The position numbers were made by a program, and so were the translations under genes. From NCBI GenBank assembly GCA_022457155.1, contig JAJGOT010000020.1:576001-640000 (forward strand): a stretch of 64,000 nucleotides of DNA. The letters are read 5' to 3'. Numbering within the stretch: the stretch's first letter is position 1; the number at the start of each line of letters is the position of its first letter. The notes beneath the pieces are model-generated. The model did no database searches. It was not told the origin of the DNA and saw nothing but the letters and a program-made list of their open reading frames with translations. The stretch comes from Cladopsammia gracilis. Taxonomy: Eukaryota > Cnidaria > Anthozoa > Scleractinia > Dendrophylliidae. This document shows, piece after piece, positions 28,004 through 38,195 of the stretch.

Positions 28004-28627
28004 TCAAACTTCATCGTCCTCATTTTTGTCCTCAAACTCATCGAATTCCGAGGCAGCCTGCACTATTTCCTCCACCAAAACTTCGTCCACAATGCATGTG
28101 ATTGCTTTCACATTTCCGCAGAAAAGATGTTTGATGGAAAAAACGACTTGCCCGCGGAGAGGACAGCCAATGAGTTCTTTTTGCTTCAAGATGGGTTTCT
28201 TTTTCCCATCCGCGCACAGCTCCCAAAATCTGCAGGAGAAATCCGTTGTGGGAATTTTGGAGGGATAGATTTTTGCGTAAATCTTTTTCTGCTCGGATTT
28301 GTCAGTTTTCACGAGAATGAAATCTCCCTCCTGAAATCGAGCAAAAGACGGGGAAATCTCTTTGATTGCCTGCTTCTTTTTCATCGCAGCAGAGTTGAAA
28401 TGTTTTTCCAGATTGTTGAAGAAACTAATGAACTCGCTCGGAATAGTGATGCCCGTAGAAAACGATTCACCCTCATGAAGGAAAATCTTGAATTTGGTTT
28501 GGAGTTTCACTTTGAGCCGTGAGTCCATGTGGAGGCAGGGGAGAAGGCAGAAATTAATTTTTCCAGAAGATTTCTTACAGGGGTCTCCGAGAGAGCAGTC
28601 GGGGATAGATATTTTCGCGGGATTCAT
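28004..28627 (-). CDS. Hypothetical protein, 207 residues
   Basis: Start at the ATG 28627 (AAAAAATG). The longer open frame to 28849 overlaps the small upstream gene and looks like read-through of it. Cys residues cluster near the N-terminus (PDCSLGDPCKK, FCLLPCLHM). A mixed alpha/beta middle and a very acidic tail (FDEFEDKNEDDEV) follow. Acidic tails are common in DNA-binding replication proteins, so an accessory replication role is possible, but I recognise no family. Confidence 0.55.
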   Translation of the reverse strand: MNPAKISIPDCSLGDPCKKSSGKINFCLLPCLHMDSRLKVKLQTKFKIFLHEGESFSTGITIPSEFISFFNNLEKHFNSAAMKKKQAIKEISPSFARFQEGDFILVKTDKSEQKKIYAKIYPSKIPTTDFSCRFWELCADGKKKPILKQKELIGCPLRGQVVFSIKHLFCGNVKAITCIVDEVLVEEIVQAASEFDEFEDKNEDDEV

Positions 28628-28652
28628 TTTTTGGGAGGAGATAAAAAATGAA

Positions 28653-28838
28653 TTAAATCGCGAAAATCCATTTTTCCATGAACTTGCGATCCTCTTCCGA
28701 TCGGACTGGGAGAAAACCAGTGGCCATGTCAACCGCTTTTTGGAAGTTTCTCTCTGCGTCACACGCTTTTTCCCAGTCCGTTTCCTCTTTGATTTTTTCA
28801 GCCTCTTTCGGAGGAGTGGATTTGTTTTCACTTGACAT
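28653..28838 (-). CDS. Small hypothetical protein, 61 residues
   Basis: From the ATG at 28838 (GAAAAAATG). Charged, probably helical (PPKEAEKIKEETDWEKACDA). It sits 25 bp upstream of the 207-residue gene and 23 bp downstream of the helix-turn-helix gene on the same strand, so it fits the compact layout. Function unknown. Confidence 0.45.
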   Translation of the reverse strand: MSSENKSTPPKEAEKIKEETDWEKACDAERNFQKAVDMATGFLPVRSEEDRKFMEKWIFAI

Positions 28839-28861
28839 TTTTTCTCCAATGAAGAAAAAAT

Positions 28862-29374
28862 TCAAAACGCATTTTGCAAATCCACAAGGGCGTCGTTCAT
28901 CTCAGCCTGGCAGAGGTTATGATGTTTATAAAGCCCTTTTTTGGGGTGCGCGTGCATCGCCGTTTCCAATGCAGCTTTCTTTTTCATGAGATAGATAAAT
29001 TCTTGCAATCTGGGAGAAACCCAAGTGTCTTCGTGCGATTTTTCCCCTGAATCCAGAAAATGAGTTTTTTTCTTGCAGAGTTGATTGAAAAAAACTGTGC
29101 GTGATAACCCAAATCGTTCCCGAATTTCCTCTGCGGTGAAAAATTCTTCCCCATCAATCTGGATGAATGGTGTGTCTTCTTCCTCCCGAATCCAGAACAC
29201 TTTTTGGTCGGTTCTTCTGGTATATTTAGTGTTGCCCGATTTGAGAACTCGCAAAATCGTTTTGGAGGGAAGCCCCGTTTTTTCGCTGGCTTCTTTGAAT
29301 GTGAAAAAAGTTTGCTTTTCTTTTCCTTCCCCTCCGGGGTTCGCTTCGCTCACTTCCTGAATTGAAAACTTCAT
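28862..29374 (-). CDS. Two-repeat helix-turn-helix (NUMOD-like) protein
   Basis: 170 residues from the ATG at 29374 (TTTAAAATG). Two HTH-like segments are present: FFTFKEASEKTGLPSKTILR with a following YTRRTDQKVFWI strand pair (about 22-64), and FFTAEEIRERFGLSRTVFFN (about 75-97). The FTRR/YTRR-type wing is shared with the larger protein at 25131-26219, so the two are probably related. It is divergent from the polymerase across a 30-bp palindrome. A GAGCGAAGC-type repeat is near its start (29338-29352). Likely a DNA-binding regulator. Confidence 0.6.
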   Translation of the reverse strand: MKFSIQEVSEANPGGEGKEKQTFFTFKEASEKTGLPSKTILRVLKSGNTKYTRRTDQKVFWIREEEDTPFIQIDGEEFFTAEEIRERFGLSRTVFFNQLCKKKTHFLDSGEKSHEDTWVSPRLQEFIYLMKKKAALETAMHAHPKKGLYKHHNLCQAEMNDALVDLQNAF

Positions 29375-29378
29375 TTTA

Positions 29379-29408
29379 AATGGGGAAAAAAGATTTTTTT
29401 TCCCCATT
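29379..29408. promoter_or_regulatory. Inverted repeat between divergent genes
   Basis: Arms AATGGGGAAAAAA and TTTTTTCCCCATT (13 bp, perfect), 4-nt loop. It lies between the starts of the helix-turn-helix gene (29374, -) and the polymerase (29413, +), so it may be a shared promoter or operator. Confidence 0.55.
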
Positions 29409-29412
29409 AAAA

Positions 29413-32400
29413 ATGTCTTTAGCTGCATGGCAATCATTTGCGCGATCGACAAATTTGCGAGGTTGGTCGCGATTGAAGAAAAATGACTTAATGAAATTTT
29501 TAGTTGAAAATCTTTGGCAAGGTGGAGGCATTGATCAGCCCAAAATGAACAAAGCAGCTCGTTTGAGAACTCGGAAAAAAACGAAAAGCCAACCCTCTAG
29601 ATGCCGAAAATGAAAAAATTGATGTGCCTATTTTGATTCCGGAAAGAAGAATTTTTCCTTCCAGAGCCATTCCCAGAGTGATTGAAGAAAACACAGGAAC
29701 GGTTTCGGATTGGCTGAATTGGTTGGAAAATGTGGATGATGTTGATATTCGGAGAAGAGCCAATCCCGCGGTGGAAAGATTGAAAAAGCAAATCGCTGAA
29801 TTGTGGAAACAAAGGTTGGTCGTGGAAGAAGAAAAATCCGCTTTGAAAGGATTCGCGAAACAATTTATAATTCAAGGAGATGATTCCCCAACTCCCCAAG
29901 AATTTTTTCCGGAAAGCAAGATGGCATATTCTCAGACTCCTGCGAGAAAATCCACAAACAAAAGTGAAATGCGTTCTGAATGTAGAAATGTCCCAAACCA
30001 GTTTGGCTTCTGGAGAGGAAATAATTGATGACCCATTTTTCCATTCCCGGCAGAAAAAGAATCTGGGAAACAACCCGGAGATTGTGGATGAAATGGAAAG
30101 AGAAATAATTGAAAATTTGGAAAACTTCAATCGCAAGGGAAGTAATTGGATGTTTGAAAAAGTTTTGCGTTTGGAAATTCATTTTGTGCGCTGGAACCCA
30201 CTGCGAGGGTCTTCTTGGATTGCTTTGCTCCCAGACTTGGAGAACAAGAAAGCCGTGATCAACATGAAAAATGAAGATAACATGTGCTTCAAATGGTGCT
30301 TGGGCAGAGCCGCAAATATGGTTGAAGTCCACCCAGAAAGAATCACACCGGATTTGCGAAAACAAGCGGAAGACATGAACTGGGATGGTTGCGAATTCCC
30401 CATGGCCGTGGACAAAATCAAGTTTTTTGAAGCAAGAAATCCGACAATTTCAGTGAATGTTTTTGGCTGGAATGGATCTGTTTTTCCCCTGAGGATTACC
30501 GAGGAAGAAAAGGCATTTCACGTGGATTTGATTCTGCTGACAGAGGAATTCAAAACGCACTATTGCCTGGTGAAGAATTTCTCTCGCCTGGCATCCTCTC
30601 AAGTTTCACGCCATGGGCATGAAAGATTTTTCTGCAAAAGATGCCTCAATTCATTTCCCAGCGTGGAAAGTTTGAAGAAACATAAAGCCATTTGCGGAGA
30701 CTTTGAGGCGGCAAGGATTGAAGTTCTAGGAGGCGAATGCTCTTTCCAAAACTATGGGAAAATGCTGCATGTGCCTGTGGTGGGTTATGCGGATTTTGAA
30801 TCTATTCTGAAACCTTTGGGGAAAACTCACGAGCATATTCCTTGTGGATTTGCGTTTCATCTCGTTTCCCATTTTTGCAAATGGAACCCGTGTTGAAAAG
30901 AGCAAAAGATGAAAACGAAGAACTCCCCAAAGATTTCATTCGGGAATTGATTTCCCATGTGAGGCAAGCTCACCTGAGTTTGCCGAAAAAGGAAATGTCC
31001 CCCATGACCAGCCAAGAATGGAAATCATTTCGAGAAGCCACGGTATGCTGGTTGTGCCGAGAAGAATTCGGAGAAGAAGACCTGTCCAAAGTCAGAGATC
31101 ACTGCCATTTCTCCGGAAAATTCAGGGGAGCAGCGCACAGATCTTGCAACAGAAAGTTTCAGCGGCCAAAATTCACCCCTGTGTTTTTCCACAATCTCCA
31201 AAATTATGACGCGCATCTTTTTGTGCGAGCTTTGGGAACAATGGATGAAGTTTTGAGCGTGACATGCATCCCCAACAACGAGGAGAAATATATTTCCTTC
31301 TCCCTAAAGTTTGAGTTGAAAAAAGAACGAAGAGAGGTAGAAGAGGGGAAATGGAGAGAATTTTCCGTGAAACATGAAATTCGATTTCTGGATTCCTTCA
31401 AATTCACGCTGATGGGATTGGAATCGCTGGTGAAGAATCTCCCCAAAGAAGAACTGAAAGAAACCACCAGATTTTTTGGAGAACGCAGCGAGTTGATGCG
31501 CCGAAAAGGAGTTTATCCCTATGAATTCATGGATGGGTTTGATAAGTTTGAGAAAAAACTGCCAAAGAAAGCCGCTTTTTTCTCCCGATTAAATCAGGAG
31601 AAAGTGAAGAAAAAAGATTTTCAACACGCTCAGAAAGTCTGGAAAGAATTTGAAGTGAAAAACATGGGAGAATATCACGATCTTTATTTGAAAACGGATG
31701 TGTTGCTGCTTGCTGATGTCATGGAAAGTTTCAGAAAACTTTGCGAAGAAAACTATGAACTGGATCCAGCTCACTTCTTCACTGCCCCCGGAATGGCTTG
31801 GGACGCAATGTTGAAAATGACCGGAGTGAAATTGGAACTTCTGGAAGATGTGGATCAGTTGTTAATGATTGAAAAAGGAATCAGAGGGGGAAACGCAAAT
31901 GCATTCAAGCGATTTGCAAAAGCAAACAATAAATATTTGAAGAATTTCAACCCCGATAAAGCTTGTCGTTTTCTGGTTTATTTGGATGCAAACAACCTTT
32001 ATGGGTGGGCAATGTCACAGCCTCTTCCAGTTGGGGAATTCCAATGGATGAGCGAGGAAGATTTGCAAAACTGGGAAAACTTTGTGAATGCTGAAGGTCA
32101 AGGTTGTATTCTTGAAGTTGATCTCATTTATCCCAAAGAACTGCATGACGACCATAATGATTTTCCCCTGGCTCCAGAAAGTTTGAAACTGGGTGGAGTG
32201 GAAAAGTTGACGCAAAATCTGAGGGACAAAGAAGGCATGGTTTTGCATGGAAAAAACCTGCAACTCTATCTTTCCCTGGGAATGAAACTGAAAGCCATCA
32301 GGCGAGGAATTTCATTCAAAGAGGAACCTTTCATGAAATGTTACATTGACAAAAACACAGCCCTGAGAGCCAAGGCAAAAAATGCATTTGAAAAAGAGTT

Positions 32401-33247
32401 CTTCAAACTGATGAACAACTCCGTGTTTGGGAAAACCATGGAAAACTTGAGAAAACGAGTTTCGATTGAACTGGTGAAAGATGTTGAAAGGGCAGAAAAA
32501 TTGATTAACAAGCCCAACTTCGCAGACGTGAAGATTTTTGATGAATTTCTGATTGCGGTCAAGATGAGGAAAACGCGAGTGGTCATGAACAAACCCATCT
32601 TCGCTGGGATGTCAATCTTGGATCTCTCCAAAACTTTGATGTATGATTTCCATTATGGGTATGCGAAGAAAAAGTGGGAAAATTGTTCTGTTCTGTATAC
32701 CGACACAGATTCTTTGGTGTTGGAGATTAAAACGGCAGATTTCTTCGCTGATATTACCGCAGATGTACCAAAGTGGTTTGACACAAATGATTTCCCAGAA
32801 AATCACCCAGCTGTTCTGAATGGATTGCCAATTGTGAAAGAAAACAAGAAAAAGATTGGGCTGATGAAAGATGAATGCGGGGGTGCCATTCTGAAAGAAT
32901 TTGTCGCCCTGAAACCGAAACTGTATTCTTTCCTGATGGAGAAAAATGCAAAAACCACGGAGGAACAAAAGGCAAAAGGAGTGAAAAAATGCATGATCAA
33001 AAAGAGTTTGAGGCATGAAAATTTTGTGAAATGTTTGAAGACAAAAGAAAAGCAACTCAGGAGGCAAAGTATCTTCCGCAGCAGGGGGCATCATTTGTTT
33101 ACGGAAAACATGGCCAAAATTGCGCTGAGTGCGGAAGATGACAAAAGAGTGATTCTGGGAAATGGAATTGACACGCTGGCTTTGGGGCATTGGAGACTGG
33201 GAGAAATCTTTACCCCGACAGAGCGTGAAGTTTTGGAAAGTGCCTAA
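29413..33247 (+). CDS. Protein-primed family-B DNA polymerase (pPolB), three frame breaks
   Basis: Replicates the element. The N-terminus is SAP-like (LRGWSRLKKNDLMKFL). Further on are a C2H2-type finger (FFCKRCLNSF, about 30633), the exonuclease motif YADFES (about 30786) and an HNH/endonuclease VII-like Cys-His cluster (CWLC…DHCHFSGKFRGAAHRSCN, about 31048-31155). Polymerase motifs follow: A (LDANNLYGWAMS, about 31983), B (KLMNNSVFGKTMEN, about 32406) and C (YTDTDS, about 32697). The frame changes at A7 (about 29576), T6 (about 29905) and a T5 run (about 30872), the last between the exonuclease and HNH regions. All three are homopolymers, and no slippery heptamer fits. Assembly error or recent decay is likely. 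The catalytic core 30899-33247 is uninterrupted. Confidence 0.9.
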
Positions 33248-33283
33248 TTTCAAATTATTTTTTTGTGCTCATTTTTAGCAGTC
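33241..33283 (-). repeat. Inner inverted repeat, right
   Basis: Complement of 13348-13390 with a few differences; overlaps the end of the polymerase gene by 7 bp. Confidence 0.88.
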
Positions 33284-33560
33284 AGTAGTTGATGTTAGCC
33301 ACTTTTGAGACAGTCCAAATTTCTCCCAGTTTAAGCAGTTCACAAGAATTCTAAAAAATCCTCAAAAATTCGTCGAGTTCCGCCATTTTTCACACAATTG
33401 ATAATTTCTTCAAATCTGCTCAATCTATCAGAATTGTGATGATTCTGCTGAATTTAGCTGGTGAAAAATTCTTTGTTAATTGCCTAAATCAGCAGGAAAT
33501 GAATTGTGTGAAAACTGGGAGAAATTTGGGCTGTCTCAAAAGTGGCTAATATCAACTACT
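33284..33560 (+). repeat. Polinton terminal unit, right (277 bp, direct copy of left)
   Basis: Identical to 13071-13347 in the same orientation, except one base (GATGTTAGCC here, GATATTAGCC on the left). Only its palindromic tips make the element's outer ends inverted. Confidence 0.93.
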
Positions 33561-33566
33561 CCTTTT
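33561..33566. repeat. Polinton target-site duplication, right (CCTTTT)
   Basis: Exact match to 13065-13070. Confidence 0.93.
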
Positions 33567-34400
33567 GTTTGCTTTCAAGAACATTTTTAAAGTGATTTTG
33601 CCCTAAACAGTTGCTTGACTATAAATAGCGTGTTGTTTTGTTGAAATATGTTTATTCCACTTCATGCCCTGTTAAACAAAGAATGTTTTTTACTAGCAAG
33701 CACGAGCAAAACATGTCGGTAAACGAGGATTATAATGAAAACGAACAGATTTATGTTAAGTGTAAACGAGCTTAACGCAAGCAATAGTGCAACCACAAGA
33801 AAATGAAATTGTTTGATCTTGTGATGCTCATGCGTATGCTTTTAAATATGCTTGCATTGTTCTAATGTCACTAGCGAAGGACGCGGCCCATTCGGTAACT
33901 GTTGGAGTGCGGCCGGGGGAGTGAGAAAACGGGAGAGATTAGAAGAAGTAATAATGCAATGGCAAAGTTTTCGTCATATCGGATTGTAGTGTTTCACATT
34001 TTCCATTGGTAATTTAGACGCAAAGGGAATTCGAGTCGTTGTGGTCGCTTACGTCATGGTTACTATTAATAACGAATTCACTACACGATTGCACACGAAT
34101 TTCCGGGTTGAGAAACGTATGTTCTTTTCAGTTATTTTGCCATACGAAGCACTTCATGTCTTCAACTCTTCGTGTTTCTCGTTTGTCGCCAGGTTACAAA
34201 TCGAGAGAGCAGATTTCACATTGTGGTAGCTGAAGTAAAGTGTCGTTAATAGGAGTACTGGTACGTACAAATTTTTGTTATTAAAAGCTGAGTAGGGTGA
34301 TAAAGCGATCGAGTCTGAATAAGTCGATCGTGATACGTCTGCATATTAATTGCCGAGAACTTGCATACACTGTGGCATTTTTTATTTTTGTCTGACACAA
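33567..34400 (+). repeat. Dispersed host repeat, copy A (split by the Polinton)
   Basis: Continues the sequence ending at 13064. Landmarks shared with other copies are CTTGACTATAAATAGCGTG, TAGTGCAACCACAAGAAAAT, GATTAGAAGAAGTAAT, CACACGAATTTCCG, GTCGCCAGGTTACAAAT and GCCGAGAACTTGCATACACT. Further copies start near 53300, 54800 and 61300. Non-coding; class unknown. Confidence 0.7.
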
Positions 34401-34502
34401 TTTCGAACATTTGCAACCTTAAAACTGTGTTTTTGTGTTCTATTTCTGCCTTGTCAATTTTTTTTTTTATTATTTCGCGCATTTGATTTGGAGTTTTAAT
34501 TT

Positions 34503-34793
34503 TTCGGGGTTTGCATTTATCGGGGCTTGCAGTTATCGGGGGTTCGAGTTATCGGGGTAAAAAGGGAGTTATCGGGGTTTGCTACAGTTATCGGGGTTTC
34601 GAGTTATGGGGATTTGAGTTATCGGCCGCCGGGTTTGGAGTTATCGGGGTTTCAAGTTACCTGAAGTTATTGGGGTTTTCAGTTATATATCAGGGCTCGA
34701 ATTATCGGGTTTGCAGTTATCGGGGTTTCTAGTTATCGGGATTTGCAGTTATCAGGGGTTCGAACTATCGGGGTTTCCATTTATCGGGACATG
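34503..34793. repeat. Degenerate GTTATCGGGGTTT minisatellite
   Basis: About 17 imperfect units of 14-17 bp (AGTTATCGGGGTTTCG-like). The short plus-strand frame across part of it is a by-product. Confidence 0.8.
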
Positions 34794-37750
34794 AGTTGAC
34801 CTGTAGCAACAATATCACAATAAAACAATAACAATAACAATATCACATACACCATATAAAACGGTCCTATTTCATTTTTTAAATATGTGGTTTAGACAAC
34901 AGGAATCCATTACCTACCGATTTTCATGCAGTAGTAATTTGAAAAGACACAAACCACTTGTTTACTTTCAAAAAAACGTTTTTGTGACAGAACATTTTGA
35001 ACCTCGTACCTTCTTCAACTTGTGCAACTGTATGTATGTCAAGAGAAAATGAGGTCTTGATGTAGTTGTCAGTATTGGATCTACACACAATTTGATCTCG
35101 ACGATCGAGGCAATAGTAGCGCGGGATATAACAGTTAAGCCAGAAATGCATGATTGCACAAAATGTTTCGGGTAGTGTAGTCTGCATTTCAATCAGTATA
35201 AGATATTAATACGTACAAAGCTTAATTCGCTATATGTTTACTCGCCTATTTTTACATTGTGGAGACAGATTTTACCTTGTTGTAGCTTCAACAATTCTCA
35301 GTGTTTTTTATTGAAGTACCAGGTACGTATAAAACTGATATTTCAATCGAGTTGTGTTCCATCGAGAAACGTCTGCATATTTTAAATTACCTAGAACGCA
35401 CACACACAGCGGTTGTCTGACACGATTTATGTGTGGCATGTTTTACGTTACAATAATAATGGCCAGAGGTTTCTATTGCCTACCGATTTTCATGCGAAGC
35501 AATTTGAAAAGACACAAACCACTTGTTTACTTCCAAAAATCATATCTTGTTTTGATAATATATTTTTAACCTCACTCCTTTTTTTGTGCAACTGAGTGTA
35601 TATCAAGAGAAAATGTGATCTTGTATTGGATCTACACACAATTTGATCTCCACGATCAAGGCAATGTACTTTTCTTGAAATTGAAATCGTTAAATAAGGA
35701 AAAATCGTGATGATCCGCCAGTAGCGATATTAGCGCGGGAACCCGTGTACTACTTAAACGCAGTCAGAAATGCATGACTGCACAAAATGTTTCGGGTTGG
35801 GGAGTCTGCATTTCAATTAGAACATTAATGCATACGAGAAGTCGCTGTCTTCGCTATATGTTTACTCGCCTGGTTTTACATTGTGAAGGCAGATTTCACC
35901 TTGTTTTAGACGCAGCAAATTTCAGTATCGTTTATTGAAGTACTGGTACGTATAAAAGTTATATTTAACATATTTGAAACATGTAGTTGGAAAGGGTGTG
36001 AAAATCAGTCGAGCTGAAATGTTCCATCGAGAAACGTCTGCATGTTATAAATTACCTAGAACGCGCGCGCACACACAGCGGTCAGTTGTCTTAGCTTTGT
36101 CTTACACGATTTTTGAGTTTAACGTTGCAAACTATAATGGGCAGAGTTTCTGTCTTTCTTCTCACTTTCTAATCTGACCCAGTTTTAAAATAAACGGTAT
36201 GAAAAGATATGACTACGGTCATTTGCATTTAAGTAATGCTTCACATAAGAACTATAGTAAACTTCATTGTTCTGCGGCAATGGCTCTTTCCCACATAGGA
36301 TATCTTTAATTTTAAGAATAGAGGAGGGGCTGGTGGTTCATAATTATATTTCATTATAAAAATACAGAAAATCCATTTGCGTCAAATATATTTTAGGAAA
36401 TGTTCGTGCTTAACCAATCAGAATAGCAGAAGACAATAGCTACTAATTTTGCTTCTTTGATGAAGTTCCCCAATTACAATATCTTTTAAAAATTGCATGT
36501 TGTGTGATTGGGTCTCAAAATACTTGAAACCTTAAAAAATGTAGACTTTATGCACCTTGATCATTAAATTTTTAGCGGTTTTTGAGTCTAGGCCAATGAG
36601 ATCACTAGCTGAAACAATGAAAATAGTTAACATTTCATCGTGCATTGCCGTTCAGCACTATCCTTCTTATGCGGATCATTACTTAATCTTTATAAATATC
36701 TGTCTTCCTGGAATAACCATTTACAAGTACTTTGTTTTGATTTAACGGTTACTCGAACATTACGTAGACCCTACGTAGCTGATCATGAGTTGAACTGTTA
36801 TTATTACTAGTGACTTTATCATAACAGCGAAGAAAGTGCTCGACAAACCTTGGGAAACATAACATTTTGAAAACAGAGTTCTGACATCAAACGCAGTTTT
36901 GTTTGAAACACAAAGAAGATAACACGCTATTTATAATCAAGCAATTTATGGGGAAAATCACTTTCAAAATGTTATTGAAAGCAAACGAACATTCAAATAA
37001 CGGTTTAAATTGATTTTAAAAAAAGGCAATGGATACTAGAAAGTCACAGTGCAAAATTGTTGAAAAATTATCCACAGTTGAAAACAAGGCTATTTTTTAC
37101 CAAGCAAGCACGACAAAAAACATCAGGATAAGCCGAGAAATTTATGTTAGTGTAAACGAGGATAATAGCGGAGCTCTGCGGGCCGAAGGCCCGCACGGAG
37201 CGCCATACTCATAGAACCCATGCCGTCATTTTTCATGGTCATGGCCAGCGGAATGTTTCGCGGGCGGCGTCTGTCATGTCTGTCCGTACGAACGTTTTTC
37301 GCGCGGCTACACAGCCGAATGTCACGTCAGCTGTACGCTCAACACTATTGTTGAGTCAGTGGTTAATCGTTGAGTTTAGCCGAGAAAACCATTTGCAAAG
37401 TTGTTTTTCTCGGCATTTATCCGCGGTTTGCTATTCAAGACAGGTTTCACATTTCTTAAACAGTGGTCAAGACCGCATTTCAGGCTACGTAATTCTGCAA
37501 GACAAGCGTTTTGGAGGAATATAGAGCTAAGTGCTTAAGCTTATTTTTAAACCTGATTTCGTCTTAACTTGAAGCTAGTATCATTACTTTACTGTTATAT
37601 ATTGTGCAATTTTGGCTTGCATTTAAAAAGGTCTCAATTTTGAATAATTAGGTTATATAAAACGTGCTTAAATTCAGTTGTCAATTCATGATTTCTTTCA
37701 TCGAAGACAATCATCTCGGCCTCGATGACCTATAAATGGTACGTTTTGCT
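34794..37750. other. Repeat-rich intergenic region, no gene seen
   Basis: No supported coding frame. The blocks at about 34900-35200, 35350-35850 and 35860-36180 are related to each other: GAAAAGACACAAACCACTTG, ATCGAGAAACGTCTGCAT and GCACAAAATGTTTCGGGTT recur. They are also related to 57390-57790. An inverted copy of the Polinton target repeat lies at about 36915-37020. A GC-rich hairpin (GCGGGCCGAAGGCCCGC) is at about 37178-37194. Confidence 0.5.
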
Positions 37751-37766
37751 TTTACACTGTAAAAAT

Positions 37767-38068
37767 GGACTAGTTAAAATAACTATTTTAATTAGTTGTA
37801 ACTAAAAATAATGGTCATTTTAACCGTTCTTAATAGTCAAAATTGTCGACAAAAGAAAACAGTTAAAATAACTTTTATAAAAGGTTATTGTTACCATTTA
37901 CATTAGTCATAAACATGGACTAGTTAAAATAACCAATATGATTGGTTGTGACTAATAAGAATGGTCATTTTGACCATTCTTAAGAGGCGAAAATATTAAC
38001 TAAAGAAAAAAGGTCAGAATAACTTGGAACGAAAAGTTGTTTTGACTTACTGTATTAGTTACAATCAG
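37767..38068. repeat. Subterminal tandem duplication with GTTAAAATAAC words
   Basis: Two related units of about 150 bp, each beginning TGGACTAGTTAAAATAAC and holding AATGGTCATTTT(A/G)ACC. Related sequence returns at about 40020-40230 and, inverted, near 51950-52400. Confidence 0.7.
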
Positions 38069-38195
38069 TTATAATATATTAGAGTGATTTTACTTCATCT
38101 GTGAAATAGTTAGTAGAATAGTACGCACTATTAGACTATAATTCCATTGTTTCCTTTTGTTTAATTTGGACTATCACAAACTAATTGTTAGATAG

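Larger units (their letters stand above)
13071..33560. mobile_element. Polinton/Maverick (adintovirus-like) element, full length
   Basis: A 20,490-bp element starting AGTAGTT and ending AACTACT with a perfect 6-bp duplication. It holds a complete Polinton core: retroviral-type integrase, protein-primed DNA polymerase B, adenain-type protease, A32-type ATPase, and major and minor capsid proteins. Accessory virion genes are also present: PLA2 domain, fibre, PPxY protein and basic proteins. Flanks match a dispersed host repeat whose uninterrupted copies are visible at about 61330 and about 36985. The two 277-bp ends differ by one base, which points to a recent insertion. Most genes are intact; the polymerase and the VLTF3-like gene have frame breaks at homopolymers. 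Confidence 0.95.

Noticed and set aside
27015..28268. Several long ORFs on both strands across the GATATC palindrome array
   Set aside because: Stop-free repeat units; no composition or start support, and the frames overlap on both strands.
30800..30896. Programmed -1 frameshift inside the DNA polymerase
   Set aside because: The overlap has the -1 relation but contains no X_XXY_YYZ heptamer in frame and no clear stem; an indel in the T5 run is simpler.
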